From positions 1,288,784-1,352,783 of the forward strand of contig JAKVOU010000001.1 of NCBI GenBank assembly GCA_022482625.1: a DNA stretch of 64,000 nucleotides, in the 5' to 3' direction. Below are positions 8,831-18,839 of the stretch, piece after piece (the stretch's first letter is position 1; every line of letters starts with the position of its first letter). This DNA comes from Spirochaetia bacterium. GTDB lineage: Bacteria; Spirochaetota; Spirochaetia; Sphaerochaetales; Sphaerochaetaceae. The notes under the pieces are model-generated. The model worked only from the letters and a program-made list of their open reading frames with translations. It was not told the origin of the DNA and made no database searches. The position numbers and the translations under genes were made by a program.

Positions 8831-9418
8831 TTACAGCAATGAAAACTTCAACGAAATTCCGACTTTCCCATGGGCAGGGTTTGATGGTTTCAACCGATCC
8901 AATTGCGGATCATCTATAGTAAAGCCTTCCGTCGGCAAGCGATACCACACTTCAAGCCGCAATTGCCGCAACAGCAGCATAGCAGAAAACCTATAGCTGA
9001 AAGGAGCACGGGAAAAATCTTTGCAGAAATCAATCGATCCATCACCATCAGAAACAGTACCATCATCAGCAATGGCGAAGTCAACCTGAGGGCCAAGTCC
9101 ACCTGACAATACCAACAATTTGTTAATATTAAAAGCCAATCCGGCAGCAACAAATACATTCAAGGCTCCTTCTTGGGAAGCTTGGGAATTCTCACAGGTA
9201 TAGATGACATCCGTATCCAAGCGAAGTCCTAAAAGCCTTACATCACAGGAAGCACCGAAATCATAATTACCAATATGTTTCAGCAGAGACATATCACCGT
9301 CAACTCCAGAAAGCTTTTCTTTGTACATGGCAGTGCTTCCGATTTCTATATCACCGATACTTGCATAAAGCTGCATGGCAATACCTATGAACAGACAAAA
9401 GACTATGAACTTCTTCAT
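8831..9418 (-). CDS. Secreted outer-membrane beta-barrel-like protein
   Basis: The 195-residue protein starts with a clear signal peptide (MKKFIVFCLFIGIAMQLYAS, cleavage near residue 20). The rest alternates hydrophobic and polar residues in short strands with Gly/Asn/Asp turns. It ends in LKFSLL, a hydrophobic final strand as seen in outer-membrane barrels. The family is not recognised. It is first in the run of minus-strand genes leading to polA, separated by 33 bases from the small membrane gene. A barrel fold is inferred from pattern only. Confidence 0.7.
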   Translation of the reverse strand: MKKFIVFCLFIGIAMQLYASIGDIEIGSTAMYKEKLSGVDGDMSLLKHIGNYDFGASCDVRLLGLRLDTDVIYTCENSQASQEGALNVFVAAGLAFNINKLLVLSGGLGPQVDFAIADDGTVSDGDGSIDFCKDFSRAPFSYRFSAMLLLRQLRLEVWYRLPTEGFTIDDPQLDRLKPSNPAHGKVGISLKFSLL

Positions 9419-9465
9419 CTTTCAGCCCCTCCAACCACACGGCCATACTATATCAATCATGATAT

Positions 9466-11388
9466 TCACTGATCTTCTCCCCAATGTCGGAAATTCTTCC
9501 AGTCTGCAAGCGGGGCATCACTAGGCATCCTCCAATCGCCACGGGGACTCAATGTGACTGAACCGACTTTAGGCCCATCAGGCAATGCGGAACGCTTGAA
9601 CTGCTGCTGGAAAAACCTCTTTATGAATACAGAAAGCCAATGATTGACCACCGCTGGTGCATACTGTCCTTCAAAAGCCTGTGTTGCAAGCCGGCTGATC
9701 TTTGAAAGGGAAAAACCCCATCTGACAAAATAGTACAGAAAAAAGTCATGGAGTATATACGGTCCCACCAAGTCCTCTGTCTTCTGGGAAATGGTTCCTT
9801 CGCCTGTAGGCGGAAGCAATTCAGGACTCACGGGCGTATCAATGATATCCAGCAATATTTGGGAAATTTCCGATGTTTCAATGGAAGCTACGTAACTGAC
9901 CAAATGGCGGACCAAGGTCTTAGGGACAGAGGCATTGACTCCATACATTGACATGTGGTCACCGTTGTAGGTTGCCCATCCTAATGCAAGCTCTGAAAGA
10001 TCACCGGTACCTACAACCAGTCCCCCCACTTTGTTGGAAAGATCCATAAGCACTTGGGTCCGTTCCCTTGCCTGGCAATTTTCATAGGTGACATCATGCC
10101 GCTGTTCATCCTGCCCGATATCCTTGAAATGCTGTCGGACGGCTTTCGTAATGTCAATTTCCCTGAAATCAACACCCAAGGCCGTTGCTAGCTTCATGGA
10201 ATTTGTTCTTGTCCTTCCTGTTGTACCGAAACATGGCATGGAAACCGCATGAATTCCCTTCAAATCGAAACCAGCACGTCTGAAAGCCCGGACCGTAACA
10301 AGCAAAGCAAGAGTCGAATCCAATCCCCCGGACAACCCTATCACTGCATGTGAACAATGTGCACCTTGCAATCTGGTACACAGTCCCTGTGCCTGCAGGC
10401 CAAGGATCTTTTCACAGCGCTGTTGCCGGACAGCATCATCATCAGGGACAAAAGGATCAGTCGCAATGGCCCTGCAAGACAAATCGGTCTGTTCTACGGA
10501 CATATCAAAACTTACAGTCCTGTAACCTTCGACATCATGGAAGAAGGTAGTCATACGTCTTCTTTCCAATGCCAGTTTCTGCACGTCTATGACTGAAACA
10601 GTCAACTCTTCACCCTGGTCCATGCTTTCTGCAAGCAACGTTCCGTTCTCACAGATCAGTGAATGACCGGTAAACACCAAATCGGTAGAAGACTCGCCGC
10701 AACCAGCCCCTGCATAGACATAGCCGGATATGCATTTGGCACTCTGCATGCATACAAGCTTACGTCGGTACTCATCCTTGCTGACCAGATCATCGGTTGC
10801 AGAAGGATTCAATATCATGGTTGCCCCCGCCATTACATGGGTAAGACTAGGACTGAGAGGTACCCATAGGTCCTCACAGATTTCGATGCCAAGTACCAGA
10901 TCCTTTATCTGCTGACAGGCAAACACCAGTTTTGTACCAAAAGGTACATCCTGACCCAACAAGTTGATCTGTCGGTTTCCTGGAGCAGGAACACTGAACC
11001 ACCGTTTTTCATAGAATTCCTGATAGTTCGGCAAATTCTGCTTAGGTACGATTCCCAGGATCTTTCCTGCCTGCAGCAAAATCGCACAATTATAAAGTCT
11101 CCCCTCGACAACAAGGGGACTCCCTATCAACGTCACCATATCGTCCGTCTGCCTGCTCAGTTCCAGCAAATTGGAAAGAGCTCCCAAAGCCCGGGACTGT
11201 AACGTCTGTTGAAGAAACAAATCAGCGGCTGTATAGCCGGTAAGGCAAAGTTCAGGCAATACCAACACCTTTACAGACCCTGCCGCAGCACGGAGCATCG
11301 CCCGCGCAATTTTATTTTCGCTTTCACTGACATCTGCAGGATGGATCACAGGACTGCAGGTCGCTACCTTTATAAAACCGTCAAACAT
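9466..11388 (-). CDS. nadE: Glutamine-dependent NAD+ synthetase
   Basis: A 640-residue two-domain enzyme that makes NAD+ from deamido-NAD+, ATP and glutamine. The N-terminal nitrilase-type amidase domain shows the Glu-Lys-Cys triad (LPELCLTGY, PKQNLPNYQEF, GIEICEDLW) and supplies ammonia. The C-terminal synthetase domain carries the PP-loop GLSGGLDSTLAL near residue 350 and conserved downstream motifs (GTGDLSELALGWATYNGDHM). Length matches the glutamine-dependent type. GGAG lies 6 bases before ATG 11388. It appears monocistronic, divergent from the efflux operon. Confidence 0.95.
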   Translation of the reverse strand: MFDGFIKVATCSPVIHPADVSESENKIARAMLRAAAGSVKVLVLPELCLTGYTAADLFLQQTLQSRALGALSNLLELSRQTDDMVTLIGSPLVVEGRLYNCAILLQAGKILGIVPKQNLPNYQEFYEKRWFSVPAPGNRQINLLGQDVPFGTKLVFACQQIKDLVLGIEICEDLWVPLSPSLTHVMAGATMILNPSATDDLVSKDEYRRKLVCMQSAKCISGYVYAGAGCGESSTDLVFTGHSLICENGTLLAESMDQGEELTVSVIDVQKLALERRRMTTFFHDVEGYRTVSFDMSVEQTDLSCRAIATDPFVPDDDAVRQQRCEKILGLQAQGLCTRLQGAHCSHAVIGLSGGLDSTLALLVTVRAFRRAGFDLKGIHAVSMPCFGTTGRTRTNSMKLATALGVDFREIDITKAVRQHFKDIGQDEQRHDVTYENCQARERTQVLMDLSNKVGGLVVGTGDLSELALGWATYNGDHMSMYGVNASVPKTLVRHLVSYVASIETSEISQILLDIIDTPVSPELLPPTGEGTISQKTEDLVGPYILHDFFLYYFVRWGFSLSKISRLATQAFEGQYAPAVVNHWLSVFIKRFFQQQFKRSALPDGPKVGSVTLSPRGDWRMPSDAPLADWKNFRHWGEDQ

Positions 11389-11842
11389 TATCTACTCCGT
11401 ATGACATGGAAAATGCAGCAGGTCATGCCGTCTTCCTATCCCGTCCATAGTATCATAAAAGGACATATGATACAAACAAAAGATACCGTTGCCGAAGCGA
11501 TAGGAGGCTATATACCGACCAAGGACATTTTTCTCTTTATAGGAGTATGTAGTTTGGATGTAGTTGCACCGAAATACCATATTTTTGCCACAACAAGTCC
11601 CTGCAGGACAGCAATTGAGAGAATCAGGCACAAATATGTATAAAAAATCATTATCCAAAAAGAAATTATATTTCGAAAAAATAATTTCAGCTTATATCAA
11701 GGTCAAAAATACTTTCTAGTTCAATTTTGCACAGATCATAAATTGAAACCTTTTGTGGCTATTCCTTCCATGGATATACATAATATGTCCATATTTGTAC
11801 TCTAGTGTTGGATTAGATTGAAACGAAAGTTGGGAGTTTATT
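11389..11842. other. Divergent intergenic region between nadE and efflux operon
   Basis: About 450 bases with no supported gene; open frames on both strands at 11392-11658 have cysteine-rich, atypical composition and no ribosome site. The right half (11640-11830) is AT-rich and holds the probable operator listed separately, followed by GGGAG 7 bases before the tolC ATG. Confidence 0.4.
11770..11792. promoter_or_regulatory. Inverted repeat, likely operator of the RND efflux operon
   Basis: ATGGATATA (11770-11778) and TATGTCCAT (11784-11792) form an inverted repeat with 8 of 9 arm positions matching around a 5-base centre, 51 bases before the tolC start. Size and place suit a dimeric repressor such as TetR or MarR. 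No regulator gene is adjacent, so the protein is unknown. Confidence 0.4.
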
Positions 11843-13135
11843 ATGCAAAGAAAAATACTCAAGGTACTGCCATGCCTGCTCCTGCTGTTCATTCCTTCAC
11901 TCACAGCGGAAACGCTGAGTCTGGACGAAGCGATACAGCTGGCAACAGCAAAAAGCGATGCTGTTGCGGCCTCACAGCTTGATGCTGCAAGCAGTAAGAG
12001 GACAACACAGATCAACCATCTGTTGCCTTCATTTTCCGTAGATGGCAGTGCAACAGCCACAGGGCAATTGTTTGACTTGGCAAACTTGTCAACCAGCCAA
12101 AGTTACTCATTGTCAACCTCTCTTTCGGCGTCTGCCAGCTTTTCAACTGCCGACAGTACCCCCTATACGAAGAAAACCGAACAATTGAATTCCATCTCTG
12201 CCGATTTGTCAGTATTGACGGAAAAGCAAACAGTAAGAAGTACGGTGACAGCCGATTATTGGAATGTGGTCTCTTGCAGGCTTTCCCTTGAAGAAGCACA
12301 GAAGGCTTTGGCAAACCAGCAGGAAATCCAAGATTCGAATCAGGCGAAATACGATGATGGGTCACTTGGCAAAGTTTCCCTAAGTGAAAGTGAATTGGCC
12401 CTTGTACAGGCAAAGCAGACTGTAGACAGTGACAAAGCCAGCTTGGAAGCGGCAACCAAAACACTTGAAAAGGAAATCGGCAAGGATATCGACCCTGACC
12501 AACTGGAAGATCTTATGGAAATGAAGGAACCGAAGGGAGAAAAGGATCTGTATACCCTGATTCCGAAAACCAGCGCCATGCAGTCCTTGCAGAATGCCAT
12601 TGCCCTGAGCAATATTGAATACAAGAGCGACAACTATGATGCAAAGGTGCCGACTATGACAACTTCTGCCTCTGTAGGACTGAGCAGTAAGATTGACTCA
12701 GATTCAGAAAATACTGCAGCAGACAGTTCTTCCGTTTCTTTGACAGTCTCTGTGCCACTGGATGCCTATTTTAAAAACTCAAGTACAGCCATTTCATTGG
12801 AAAATGACAAGAGAAGCATCGATGTTGCATCGTATAACTATCAGGCTGAATTGACGACCATGCAACAGCAGGTTACCTCCTACCTTACTTCAATCCAAAG
12901 CTACCTGTCCAAGAAAGATTCCCTTGAAAAGCAACTTGAACTGTATACGTACTTGGAAACACAGCAAAAAGAATCATACGATGCAGGTATTTCCAGTTAC
13001 AGTGACTACCAAGATGCTATTCTTGACAGGGAAAACAGCAACATAGCTATACTGCAGAATCAACTCAATTATACTTTGTATCTCCACGACCTCGCATGTT
13101 ATCTTGAAGCGAGCGTTGACAATATATTGAAATAG
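11843..13135 (+). CDS. TolC-family outer-membrane efflux channel
   Basis: The 430-residue protein has a signal peptide (about residues 1-22), then ETLSLDEAIQLATAKSDAV, the usual opening of outer-membrane efflux proteins. It continues with two long helical coiled regions rich in Ala, Ser, Gln and Lys, interrupted by strand-like segments. TolC-family channels trimerise to form an outer-membrane and periplasmic exit duct. It is first in an operon with an adaptor (12 bases downstream) and an RND pump. GGGAG precedes the ATG by 7 bases. Confidence 0.88.
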   Translation: MQRKILKVLPCLLLLFIPSLTAETLSLDEAIQLATAKSDAVAASQLDAASSKRTTQINHLLPSFSVDGSATATGQLFDLANLSTSQSYSLSTSLSASASFSTADSTPYTKKTEQLNSISADLSVLTEKQTVRSTVTADYWNVVSCRLSLEEAQKALANQQEIQDSNQAKYDDGSLGKVSLSESELALVQAKQTVDSDKASLEAATKTLEKEIGKDIDPDQLEDLMEMKEPKGEKDLYTLIPKTSAMQSLQNAIALSNIEYKSDNYDAKVPTMTTSASVGLSSKIDSDSENTAADSSSVSLTVSVPLDAYFKNSSTAISLENDKRSIDVASYNYQAELTTMQQQVTSYLTSIQSYLSKKDSLEKQLELYTYLETQQKESYDAGISSYSDYQDAILDRENSNIAILQNQLNYTLYLHDLACYLEASVDNILK

Positions 13136-13147
13136 GAGCAATGGGAC

Positions 13148-14071
13148 ATGAAAGAGAAAAACTTTGACCATATAGTCACGATCATTTTGCTGGCAATCTG
13201 CGTCGTGCTGGCGACAGTGACCATCAGAAACAATTTGTCAAACAAGACAGATGCTGGCAAATCCGGCCTTACAGCACAGCAGAATAAAAATGAAACTGCA
13301 ACAAACGTTTCTGTGACCAAGGTAGCAGAAGGGGACTTCATAAAATACACGACTATCGGCGCTGATATCATAGATGAAAGTGATGAAACCGATCTCAAGA
13401 GTGAGTATGCCGGCAAGGTTACAAAGATTTATGTAAAGGAGAATGATGAAATCCACAAAGGAGATATCATCTGCACCTTGGATAATTCTACACCAGGCAA
13501 TCAATATAAGGCCACAGATATCAAGTCGGTAATAGACGGAAAGGTCGAAGATGTACCAATCTATGTCGGAGAGACGCTCTCGGAAACCTCCACTACCATC
13601 ACCGTACAGCCCACACCGGATCTGAGGGTCAGCGCTCAACTTCCTGAAAAGTATCTGTCAATATTGAAACAGGGTATGGAAGCAACCTTCACTACACAAG
13701 CCTGGCCAGATGATCCTATAGAAGCAACCCTTACAGAAATCGGAGATGAAGTCAACACGACCAATCGTACGGTAACCATAAAGCTCAAACCGAAAGACTC
13801 AAGTAAATTGCTCGCAGGTATGTTCGTTTCATTAAAACTTATTACAGAAGAAGTAGACAACTGCCTGACCGTTCCGAATGATGCCATTTCCAGTTATCTG
13901 GACAAGAACGTGGTATACATCGTCAAGGATAATGTAGCGACAAGGCAAACCGTCACAACAGGCTCTTCCAATGCAACAGTTACCGTCATTACTGAGGGTC
14001 TGCAGGCCGGAGACGAAGTAGTAACTGCGGGATCTGTCACGGATCAGACAAAAGTCAATATCGTCAAATGA
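13148..14071 (+). CDS. RND efflux periplasmic adaptor (membrane fusion protein)
   Basis: This 307-residue protein has an N-terminal membrane anchor (residues 9-26) and the lipoyl-like half motif YAGKVTKIYVKENDEIHKGDIICTLD. A beta-barrel part follows (ATFTTQAWPDDPIEATLTEIGDEVN) and then the membrane-proximal domain (LTVPNDAISSYLDKNVVYIV...GLQAGDEVVTAG). It lacks a long coiled hairpin, so it is shorter than AcrA. It should link the inner-membrane pump to the TolC-like channel encoded upstream. Confidence 0.88.
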   Translation: MKEKNFDHIVTIILLAICVVLATVTIRNNLSNKTDAGKSGLTAQQNKNETATNVSVTKVAEGDFIKYTTIGADIIDESDETDLKSEYAGKVTKIYVKENDEIHKGDIICTLDNSTPGNQYKATDIKSVIDGKVEDVPIYVGETLSETSTTITVQPTPDLRVSAQLPEKYLSILKQGMEATFTTQAWPDDPIEATLTEIGDEVNTTNRTVTIKLKPKDSSKLLAGMFVSLKLITEEVDNCLTVPNDAISSYLDKNVVYIVKDNVATRQTVTTGSSNATVTVITEGLQAGDEVVTAGSVTDQTKVNIVK

Positions 14072-14078
14072 ACAGGCA

Positions 14079-14345
14079 ATGCAGATGATCAATATTGCAA
14101 TAACATCTCATCTGATGGATAGAGTAGCCATTCGGCAGATATCTCTGCAAGAGATGTGTACCAACCGGAATTGGGAAACAATAGGTTTCCCTTATCTGTA
14201 CAAGTGCAGGTACATCAAGCTCCAGCACTTGTCTCATCCAAGAACAGCATGTCTTACGACATGTCTGTACAATCAACAGGAGGATGGCAATTCCCTTCAG
14301 GTAATTCCCGAAGTATCCTTGCCTAAACATATAGATGAAACTTAG
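14079..14345 (+). CDS. Possible small protein between adaptor and pump
   Basis: An 88-codon open frame fills the gap between the adaptor and the RND pump and overlaps the pump start by 11 bases. The pump ATG has no ribosome site and comes directly after an in-frame stop, so translation coupled from this frame would explain its expression. Against it: no clear ribosome site of its own, and many Cys, His and Tyr residues. No family is recognised; it may be a leader peptide or chance. Confidence 0.22.
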   Translation: MQMINIAITSHLMDRVAIRQISLQEMCTNRNWETIGFPYLYKCRYIKLQHLSHPRTACLTTCLYNQQEDGNSLQVIPEVSLPKHIDET

Positions 14346-17300
14346 TGAATTTTCAGTTCGTCGTCCTGTCATGATGACGATGATCTACCTGCTCATCTGC
14401 ATCATTGCAGCCTTGAGCGTCAAAAACCTGAAACAATCCCTCTTTCCTGATGTTGACATGCCAGTCATATCCGTATATGCGGATTGTACGAATGCAGGTC
14501 CGGATGAAATCGAAAGCCAAGTAGCAGAAGTATTGGAAGATGGCTTCAGCTCGCTCGAAAACCTCAAGAAAATGACAAGTTACTCTGAAAGTGACCGTTG
14601 TTTTATTGTTCTCGAATATAACTACGGTACTGACTTGGATGATGCTTCCAGCGATGTTTCTGATATCATCACCCGTGTGTCAGACAGTTTGCCTGATTGG
14701 TGTGCTACTCCGTCAGTGATGAAAATGGATATGTCCAGCAATACGGTTTTCATGCGGTTGGTCCTGAGTGGTGATGAAAACCAGAAAAAGTTGCTGGATT
14801 TGGCAGACAATACCATTTCACCTCTTATTTCAAGAATCAGTGGTGTTTCAGAAGTTGAAGTAAGAGGCGGTGACAGTGTCTATCATGTCGAACTTGACAA
14901 AAACAGAATGGAAGCTTTGGGCTTGTCCTATTCAGATGTAGTATCAGCACTGGATGACCAGAACCTTGAAGGTACCGGCGGTACTTTTACCCAAGGAACG
15001 CTGAATTACAATGTCAACATCAATACGCAGTATACCAGCGCAGATGAAATACTGAATACAATCGTTACGACATTGGATGGATATGCTGTCCGGGTAAAGG
15101 ACATAGGTACTGTCACACTTAAAAAGGAAACCAGCTATAAAGAAAGTTATTTGGATGGTACTTCAGTCATCAGCCTCAGTGTATCAAATGACAGTGATAG
15201 CAATGAATCCACTGTAGCAAAGGCAGTAAAGGCAGCATTGCCTTCAATTCAGAAACAACTGCCGAAAGGCGTGAAACTGACGATTGAACGTGACGAAACA
15301 AAAATGATTTCCACTACGTTAAGTGAAGTATACCAAAATGCAATAGAAGGGATCCTCCTAGCAGGCCTTATTATATTCCTGTTTCTCAGAGGCTTCAAAT
15401 CGACCTTTATCATTATGCTTTCCATGCCGATATCCCTATTGATTACGTTGATGTTCATGTATGCCTTTGATATTTCACTCAACATGATGAGTATGAGCGG
15501 ACTGATATTGGGTATAGGCATGATAGTCGACTCGTCAATTGTTATCCTTGAAAATACCTACCGATACAGGGAATCCGGTATGCTCAGCGTAGAATCTGCA
15601 ATATTGGGCAGCAACAACATGGGAAATGCCATAGTTGCCTCTACTTTGACAACCCTATGTGTATTCATCCCGCTTATCCTATACAAAACAAAGCTTGAAA
15701 TGATCGGCATGATGTTCCAGGATCTGATCATTACCGTCTGTATCGCCTTGCTTGCTTCCTTGTTCGTGGCAATGACACTGGTACCAGCCCTTTCCGGCAG
15801 TATCCTGAAATTGCATACAAGGAAAGACAAGCCACTGAAAAGCAGGGTGCTGAGAACAATTGACAACGCACTGGCACGGTTTGAAGAAAAAATGACCAAT
15901 GCCTATGCTACGGCTCTGAAATATTTTCTGCATCGGCGGTTGCTGCTTATCATCCTGTTGGTTCTGCTTACGTTATTCTCCCTGTCAAAGGTATCAAACA
16001 TCGGGATGAGCCTGACACCAACGATGAATAGCGACGATGAGATTTCATTATCTCTGACTATGCCGTCAGGTACCAACAAGAAATACACGAAACAAGAACT
16101 TTTCGCAATACAGGAGAAAATCCAGGCTACATTGCCGAAAGACAGCTATACCGAGATTATGGCAGAAGTCGGTGCTTCCAATACCGGTTCACTCGATATT
16201 TCACTGCCGGATATTTCAAAGCAGAAATATAGCATACTTGACCTGAAATCAAAAATCAGGGCTTTGCTCAACGACAATCCGAATGCCACATGGACATTTG
16301 ACTCAGGCAGAGGACCAACAAGCAATTCAGCCATAGATATCGCCATATCCAGCAAGGATATGGATGCCATACAGGAAACAATCGACAATATCAAGACAAT
16401 ACTTGCCGATCATGTTCCTACGGTCCAGAACATTGCAAGTGACTTGGATAACGGAGCTCCTAAGATTGAAGCTGAAGTAAACCTTGACCTTGCCAATGAA
16501 CTTGGAGTAACTGCTGATGATATCTATACCGAACTGGAATTTGCCCTGGACGGCATAGAAGCAACAAGTTTGACTTCATTGGATCCGGATGACAGTTATG
16601 ATTTCTATGTAACTTTGGACAGCGACAAGTTCACTTCTATCAGTGACCTGGAAAACTTGACAATACAGACTTCGGAAGGAGCTGTTACCCTCGGGACTTT
16701 CGTAACATTCAAGAAGACCACTGCACCGGCTTCCATTACCAGGGTTGATAAGGTCCGTGTCAACCATGTCACTGCCGATGCTGCCGATGGCTACAGTTCC
16801 AGCCAGGCATTGTCCAGCGTACAGACTGCCCTTGACAAATATCTGCTGTTACCAGATGGAGTAACATTGTCACAGGAAGGTGATATGGCAACATTTACTT
16901 CCTATGCCCCTACCTTGATACTGATTATATTGTTGGCTCTGTTCCTTGTCTTTGCCGTAATGGCAGCCCAGTTTGAATCATTGATTGATCCTTTCATTAT
17001 CTTTGCAACCGTACCGCTGCTGCTTATCGGTGTCATTTGGATTCATATCTGGATGGGACAGGACTTCACGTTGTATTCAATAGTCGGTATCATTGCCCTC
17101 ATAGGAGTTGTCGTCAACAATGGCATTGTCATGGTTGATACAATCAACCAGTTGGTAAGAAAAAAGATGCCGGTAAAGCAAGCCTGTATCACAGCAGCAA
17201 AGACTCGTCTGCGGCCAATACTTATGACGACACTTACTACTGTCCTCGGCATGATTCCTTTGGCTTTCTTCCCTGGAAGCGGAGCCGAAATGATGCAGCC

Positions 17301-17475
17301 GATTGCCCTTACTTTCGTAGGTGGCCTGTGTACAGGAGCTTTCCTGACGCTGTTCCTCTCCCCCGTCTTGTATTCCATTCTGAATGCAAGAAAGGAAAAG
17401 CATTATGAAGATCCGAAGACATTGAACAATCAGCTGTTAGCTTTTGATGATAAATATCCGAATGGACGGTATTAG
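14335..17475 (+). CDS. RND-family (HAE1/AcrB-like) efflux transporter
   Basis: The 1046-residue inner-membrane pump begins MKLSEFSVRRPVMMTMIYLL, the standard start of HAE1 RND exporters. It has TM1, a large periplasmic loop, a block of TM segments 2-6 (IIFLFLRGFKSTFIIMLSMPISLLIT; LGIGMIVDSSIVILEN, with the TM4 acidic residue used in proton coupling), TM7, a second periplasmic loop, and the final TM block containing GVVVNNGIVMVDTIN. Length is full. It should export drugs or amphiphiles by proton antiport with the adaptor and TolC-like gene upstream. A perfect terminator hairpin follows 33 bases after the stop. Confidence 0.93.
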   Translation: MKLSEFSVRRPVMMTMIYLLICIIAALSVKNLKQSLFPDVDMPVISVYADCTNAGPDEIESQVAEVLEDGFSSLENLKKMTSYSESDRCFIVLEYNYGTDLDDASSDVSDIITRVSDSLPDWCATPSVMKMDMSSNTVFMRLVLSGDENQKKLLDLADNTISPLISRISGVSEVEVRGGDSVYHVELDKNRMEALGLSYSDVVSALDDQNLEGTGGTFTQGTLNYNVNINTQYTSADEILNTIVTTLDGYAVRVKDIGTVTLKKETSYKESYLDGTSVISLSVSNDSDSNESTVAKAVKAALPSIQKQLPKGVKLTIERDETKMISTTLSEVYQNAIEGILLAGLIIFLFLRGFKSTFIIMLSMPISLLITLMFMYAFDISLNMMSMSGLILGIGMIVDSSIVILENTYRYRESGMLSVESAILGSNNMGNAIVASTLTTLCVFIPLILYKTKLEMIGMMFQDLIITVCIALLASLFVAMTLVPALSGSILKLHTRKDKPLKSRVLRTIDNALARFEEKMTNAYATALKYFLHRRLLLIILLVLLTLFSLSKVSNIGMSLTPTMNSDDEISLSLTMPSGTNKKYTKQELFAIQEKIQATLPKDSYTEIMAEVGASNTGSLDISLPDISKQKYSILDLKSKIRALLNDNPNATWTFDSGRGPTSNSAIDIAISSKDMDAIQETIDNIKTILADHVPTVQNIASDLDNGAPKIEAEVNLDLANELGVTADDIYTELEFALDGIEATSLTSLDPDDSYDFYVTLDSDKFTSISDLENLTIQTSEGAVTLGTFVTFKKTTAPASITRVDKVRVNHVTADAADGYSSSQALSSVQTALDKYLLLPDGVTLSQEGDMATFTSYAPTLILIILLALFLVFAVMAAQFESLIDPFIIFATVPLLLIGVIWIHIWMGQDFTLYSIVGIIALIGVVVNNGIVMVDTINQLVRKKMPVKQACITAAKTRLRPILMTTLTTVLGMIPLAFFPGSGAEMMQPIALTFVGGLCTGAFLTLFLSPVLYSILNARKEKHYEDPKTLNNQLLAFDDKYPNGRY

Positions 17476-17507
17476 AATATACTAGCTGCCATAGCAGTTG
17501 AAATATT

Positions 17508-17543
17508 GGGATTGCCGCAGTTGCTGCGGCAATCCCTTTGCTT
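17508..17543 (+). terminator. Rho-independent terminator of the RND operon
   Basis: GGGATTGCCGCAG (17508-17520) pairs perfectly with CTGCGGCAATCCC (17524-17536) over a 3-base loop and is followed by TTTGCTT. It ends the tolC-adaptor-RND operon. Confidence 0.85.
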
Positions 17544-17591
17544 ATTCAAAAATATAGTTTTCTCTATGTCTGGGAAATTGAAGAATATATG

Positions 17592-18599
17592 TCAGATTAA
17601 AGACAATTCTGTAAGCTTTTCCTTTGCAACCTCAAGATTCACTTCAGTAAACTGGGCACCTGTTTGGGAAATGATTTGGCCCGCAAGTAGGGAAGCAATG
17701 TTTCCGCAGGCTTCAATCGTGCAGTTCCGACATAGTCCAAGCAGGAAGCCTGCTGCATACATATCCCCTGCTCCAGTGGTATCAACAGGATGTATCGAAC
17801 CTGCAACAGGAATCTGGTATATCTTACCTTTATCACAGATGACCGAACCATGGACTCCATTTTTTACTACAGCTGTCGGACATAACTGTCCAAGTCTGCT
17901 GCAGCATCCTACGACATCATCACAGCCTAAAAGAATTCTACTTTCGTCCCTATTTGCAAACACTACATCACAATAATGGTCAATCAGATAGAGGAACTCT
18001 TCCTTATATCTTTGAACAGCAAAAGGATCGGCAACATCAAATACAATGGCTGTTCCCTCCGTTTTGCAATAATCGAGCACTTTCTGGATAGCTTTCTTCT
18101 GGTTGTCCGTATCCCACATATAGCCTGTAAAATAGAAATAATCAGCCCTTCGTACACTGTCAAAATCCACATCAGTTTCATTGAACTCACGGTTGGCGCA
18201 TAGATAGGTATTCATGGTACGTTCTGAATCCGGTGTATCAAGAATGATGGAACTGCCGGTAGATTGGTTACAGTCTCTCAGCTGGTCTATGATATTGAAT
18301 TGTCCCAATCGGTCATGATAAAGATTTCCGTGTGTATCCCTGCCGACCTTTCCTGCAAGTATGGTACATACATTGAACTGGGAAAGTGCAATCAGTGTGT
18401 TTGCCGCTGAACCTCCGCAGGAATAGGTAACCGGTTTGCCTTCTATGAATCGGAGCAATTTTTCACGAAAGCTTCCATCTATCAACTGCATTGCGCCCTT
18501 TGACAACCCCAAAGTCATGAGATCTTCCTCTGCTACCCGGGTAATGATATCTACCAGTGTATTGCCAATACCATACACTACAGCTTGCTGTGATTTCAT
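17592..18599 (-). CDS. PfkB-family carbohydrate/adenosine kinase
   Basis: The protein (335 residues from ATG 18599) has the PfkB signatures: an N-terminal VYGIGNTLVDI strand, the di-glycine region SCGGSAANTLIALSQF, and the C-terminal catalytic signature DTTGAGDMYAAGFLLGL with the base Asp. Family members phosphorylate sugars or nucleosides; spacing and residues resemble adenosine-kinase-like members. A TTG start at 18635 is possible but adds unconserved residues. There is no ribosome site at 18599; TTGAAT and TAGACT spaced 17 bases lie 7 bases before the ATG, hinting at a near-leaderless message. It stands alone. Confidence 0.82.
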   Translation of the reverse strand: MKSQQAVVYGIGNTLVDIITRVAEEDLMTLGLSKGAMQLIDGSFREKLLRFIEGKPVTYSCGGSAANTLIALSQFNVCTILAGKVGRDTHGNLYHDRLGQFNIIDQLRDCNQSTGSSIILDTPDSERTMNTYLCANREFNETDVDFDSVRRADYFYFTGYMWDTDNQKKAIQKVLDYCKTEGTAIVFDVADPFAVQRYKEEFLYLIDHYCDVVFANRDESRILLGCDDVVGCCSRLGQLCPTAVVKNGVHGSVICDKGKIYQIPVAGSIHPVDTTGAGDMYAAGFLLGLCRNCTIEACGNIASLLAGQIISQTGAQFTEVNLEVAKEKLTELSLI

Positions 18600-18839
18600 G
18601 GGGAAAAGTCTATAGAAAACATTTGAGTTATTCAACCGACTATTGATAGATAATGCTGGAGATTGCAGTCAAAATATACCTATAGATGTTACTACCATAT
18701 TCTTCAAACTACGTAGAGACAAAATCATGATTCACAGGAAGTATTTTTGGTAAATATAGTATCTTTTATAATTTTTTTAATTTATTATTACTTTATGTGT
18801 AACTAATTATAAATAATAATCATTTTTTTAAACAACTGA

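Noticed and set aside
11392-11658. 88-codon minus-strand frame upstream of nadE
   Set aside because: Cysteine-rich, non-ATG start, no ribosome site; an overlapping frame on the other strand is equally open.
18805-18830. Fur-box-like AT string upstream of marR
   Set aside because: AATAATAATCATT lies in a long A/T-rich stretch and lacks a convincing second half-site; chance is likely.
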